Source: Chthoniobacterales bacterium
GTDB taxonomy: Bacteria; Verrucomicrobiota; Verrucomicrobiia; Chthoniobacterales; UBA10450
Assembly: GCA_003244145.1 (NCBI GenBank)
Contig: QHBM01000024.1
Location: forward strand, 22,483-86,482
Direction: 5' to 3'
DNA length: 64,000 bases
How positions within the stretch are numbered: the stretch's first letter is position 1; the number at the start of each line of letters is the position of its first letter. Below, one piece after another: positions 62,553 to 64,000 of the stretch. A program made the translations under genes and the position numbers. The notes beneath the pieces are model-generated. The model had not been told where the DNA came from. It searched no databases and was given only the letters and a program-made list of their open reading frames with translations.

Positions 62553-63065
62553 ATGAACTGGGAAATGTTGGCAGCGATCGGACAATTGGCCGCGGTGCTT
62601 GTAGGAATTCCTTCCTTCATTTATCTCGCCGTCCAAATCCGAGAGCAAACCAAGGAACGGCAGCGTGCGGCAGTGACCGCTCTCACCGGGCAGTGGGGTG
62701 AGCTCGTGAGATCTCTGCACGACAGCCCGGATTTTAGTGCAATTTATCTCCGCGGTCTGCAATCTTTCGGTGAGTTGGATGCGGTGTCCAAAGTCAGGTT
62801 TAGCGCGTTCTTCGGGCGCTTCTTTAAGAATTTCGAGGGAATGTATTTCTACCGGCGTGACGGCACGCTCGGTGAAACACTGTGGGGCGAGATCGAACGG
62901 ACAATGGCTGATCTGATCGCCTATCCCGGCACACAGCAGTGGTGGAAGACCCGGCGGCACTGGCACACGCATGAGTTTGCTGCTGTAGTGGACGACATCA
63001 TCGCAAAGGGGTGTAAACCTGACGCCTACGCAACGTATGATCTACGCGAAGTCTCAAAAGCCTAA
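62553..63065 (+). CDS. First cassette gene: membrane-anchored hypothetical protein
   Basis: A 170-residue protein with an N-terminal helix (LAAIGQLAAVLVGIPSFIYLAVQI) followed by a charged EQTKERQRA and a helical domain with W-rich spots (PGTQQWWKTRRHW). I recall related uncharacterised proteins in many bacteria. A strong AAAGGAG site stands 5 bases before the ATG, and the TAA stop lies inside the attC core GCCTAAC. It is the cassette nearest intI and so the most recently inserted and best expressed. Confidence 0.75.
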   Translation: MNWEMLAAIGQLAAVLVGIPSFIYLAVQIREQTKERQRAAVTALTGQWGELVRSLHDSPDFSAIYLRGLQSFGELDAVSKVRFSAFFGRFFKNFEGMYFYRRDGTLGETLWGEIERTMADLIAYPGTQQWWKTRRHWHTHEFAAVVDDIIAKGCKPDAYATYDLREVSKA

Positions 63066-63183
63066 CCGGACGATGCAGCGAACGCCTACCCGCTGTTCGC
63101 CCCACACCTTCCATGACCAAAACATTCTACCTCCGATCAACGCGCGCTCCCGGTAGGCGTCGCTGATCTTGTTCTCGTTAGAT
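63060..63183 (+). other. attC recombination site D
   Basis: A 124-base site with ends GCCTAAC (63060-63066) and GTTAGAT (63177-63183). Inner arms GATGCAGCGAACGCCTACC and GGTAGGCGTCGCTGATC pair with two extra bases on one side, the extrahelical bases that set strand choice in attC recombination. The loop is about 60 bases. Confidence 0.95.
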
Positions 63184-63304
63184 GGTTGTGCGCGTTCCGA
63201 GAATGAAGTCTGCCGGCAAGAGCATCGAAGCCGATGCCGTCGTTTCCCTGAGATCGTCTGGGCGCAGCGCTGATTTTGAAGTGGCGTCTTTCTCCCGATT
63301 CTGA
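63182..63304 (+). CDS. Second cassette: 40-residue open frame, uncertain
   Basis: The cassette between attC D and attC E is only about 200 bases. A 40-codon frame starts with the ATG that overlaps the core (GTTAGATGG) and ends at 63304. No family, and no ribosome-binding site. On the other strand a 69-codon frame (63178-63387) spans the whole cassette and likewise starts in a core. Either, or neither, may be coding. Confidence 0.35.
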   Translation: MVVRVPRMKSAGKSIEADAVVSLRSSGRSADFEVASFSRF

Positions 63305-63385
63305 TTCATTGTTTTCCATGCGGCGAAAGCCCCATCTCCTCCCCGAGCCTTTTGGTTCCATCTCCAGCGTGAAGCCACGTCCACC

Positions 63386-63508
63386 ATCTAACCAGCCGAT
63401 GCAGCGAACGGCTGGCAGGCTCGGTTCCTCACTTTCCATGAAATCCCATCCTCAACCCGCAGCGACGCGCCACCCCGCCAGCCGTCGCTGATCTTATTCT
63501 CGTTAGGT
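63386..63508 (+). other. attC recombination site E
   Basis: A 123-base site with ends ATCTAAC (63386-63392) and GTTAGGT (63502-63508). Arms GATGCAGCGAACGGCTGGC and GCCAGCCGTCGCTGATC pair as in site D, with the same extrahelical positions. The right ends of D and E differ only at a few bases. Confidence 0.95.
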
Positions 63509-63511
63509 CTT

Positions 63512-63973
63512 ATGAATCGTTCCATCATCCTCGCAGCAATCATCATCAGCGCCGCCATTCTCGTGAACGGATTTCTTGAGAGGCGCGCTCACGTGTCCAC
63601 CCCCTCACCCGAGCCGGCGCCAGCGGTCGCGCCGGTCGATCGAACAATCGCGGTCTTGCCCTTCGCGAGTCTCGACTCCACCGACCCCAACAACTCGTTG
63701 GCTGCCGGCATCCAACGCGAAATTATCACTCGGCTTACTGCGCAGCACGTCAAGGCCGCAAATGCAAGCGAGACTCCGCGCGCTGGTGAAGTTCTGCTCG
63801 GCAGTGTTCAGCGCGCGGGCAATCGGGTGCGCGTCAATGTGCAGCTTATCGATGCCGCCTCCAAAATTCCGCGCTGGGCCGAAACGTATGATCGAGAGCT
63901 TACCGATGTTTTCGCATTGGAGAGCGAGATTGCAGAGAATGTCGCCAAATCCATTGCAGCGAAAAAGACCTAA
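63512..63973 (+). CDS. Third cassette gene: exported TolB/FlgO-like domain protein
   Basis: A 153-residue protein with an N-terminal signal anchor (IILAAIIISAAILVNGF), a Pro-rich linker and a domain starting TIAVLPFASLDS and continuing with GIQREIITRLTA, LLGSVQRAGNRVRVNVQLID and FALESEIAENVAKSI. The same domain occurs outside the membrane in the kinase at 23848 (IAVLPFAS, GSVQKSGELLRINVRLID, FSLESEI). The TAA stop lies in the next attC core (ACCTAAC). It begins 3 bases after attC E. Confidence 0.8.
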   Translation: MNRSIILAAIIISAAILVNGFLERRAHVSTPSPEPAPAVAPVDRTIAVLPFASLDSTDPNNSLAAGIQREIITRLTAQHVKAANASETPRAGEVLLGSVQRAGNRVRVNVQLIDAASKIPRWAETYDRELTDVFALESEIAENVAKSIAAKKT

Positions 63974-64000
63974 CCATGCGAGAGGGTGTGTGATAAGTGG
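63968..64000 (+). other. attC recombination site F, truncated by the window end
   Basis: ACCTAAC (63968-63974) at the stop of the third cassette gene is the inverse core of a further attC; only 33 bases are visible. The array therefore continues beyond the window. Confidence 0.75.

Noticed and set aside
62478..62972. Minus-strand 164-codon frame over the first cassette
   Set aside because: The plus-strand gene has a strong ribosome-binding site, a membrane helix and its stop in the attC core.
1..64000. CRISPR arrays, prophage or transposase genes
   Set aside because: No regularly spaced direct repeats and no cas, phage structural or transposase protein motifs were seen; the only recombinase is IntI.

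Overview
The window is a high-GC chromosomal segment of about 64 kb from a Gram-negative bacterium, as shown by the lipid A genes lpxK and lpxL-type acyltransferase, lipoproteins and an S46 peptidase. The gene content (bactofilin, DUF4349 anti-sigma factor, ECF sigma factor plus Ser/Thr kinase pair, many dispersed palindromic repeats) is most consistent with a soil Verrucomicrobiota of the Chthoniobacterales/Udaeobacter type. That assignment is inference from family recall; no rRNA or taxonomic marker is present.

Layout. 1-10.3 kb: VanX-like dipeptidase, a coiled-coil membrane protein, acetyl-CoA synthetase, dodecin, an rRNA-type methyltransferase, homoserine kinase overlapping lpxK, a stand-alone LigD polymerase domain (its Ku partner lies at 52.2 kb) and an EamA transporter. 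10.3-18.7 kb: small hypothetical proteins, an OPA-type transporter, a PA0069-type radical SAM protein, tRNA-Ser(TGA), an L,D-transpeptidase and carbonic anhydrase. 18.4-21.3 kb: a block of small minus-strand genes punctuated by two integron attC sites. 21.5-31.7 kb: aromatic amino acid metabolism (HPPD, homogentisate dioxygenase, GTP cyclohydrolase I, a triple-domain 6-pyruvoyl-tetrahydropterin synthase and a long phenylalanine hydroxylase), which together give a pterin-dependent Phe to Tyr to homogentisate route, interrupted by an ECF sigma/Ser-Thr kinase pair. 31.7-45.6 kb: UbiA-like protein, methyltransferase, sigma/anti-sigma pair, L,D-transpeptidase, MscS channel, glycogen debranching enzyme with TreZ, a flavoprotein/ferredoxin membrane fusion and uracil phosphoribosyltransferase. 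45.7-61.1 kb: a cassette-like lipoprotein gene, bactofilin, MFS transporter, lauroyl acyltransferase, IspH, Ku, BaiN-type flavoprotein, DoxX, dienelactone hydrolase, S46 peptidase, NlpC/P60 protein and an AI-2E family permease.

61.4 kb to the end: a chromosomal integron. A divergently oriented integron integrase (intI) with the IntI-specific extra domain is followed by an attI-type core, then three cassettes with two complete attC sites and a third that runs off the window. The attC sites at 19.2 and 20.7 kb are the same sequence family, so the two regions appear to be served by the same integrase. IntI itself carries an in-frame copy of a dispersed repeat.

The 9-base word GCCTAACGA/TCGTTAGGC, which is also the end of these attC sites, occurs far more often than expected across the window, including inside ordinary genes. 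Several families of short inverted repeats sit between genes; three lie exactly between convergent gene pairs and may be bidirectional terminators.
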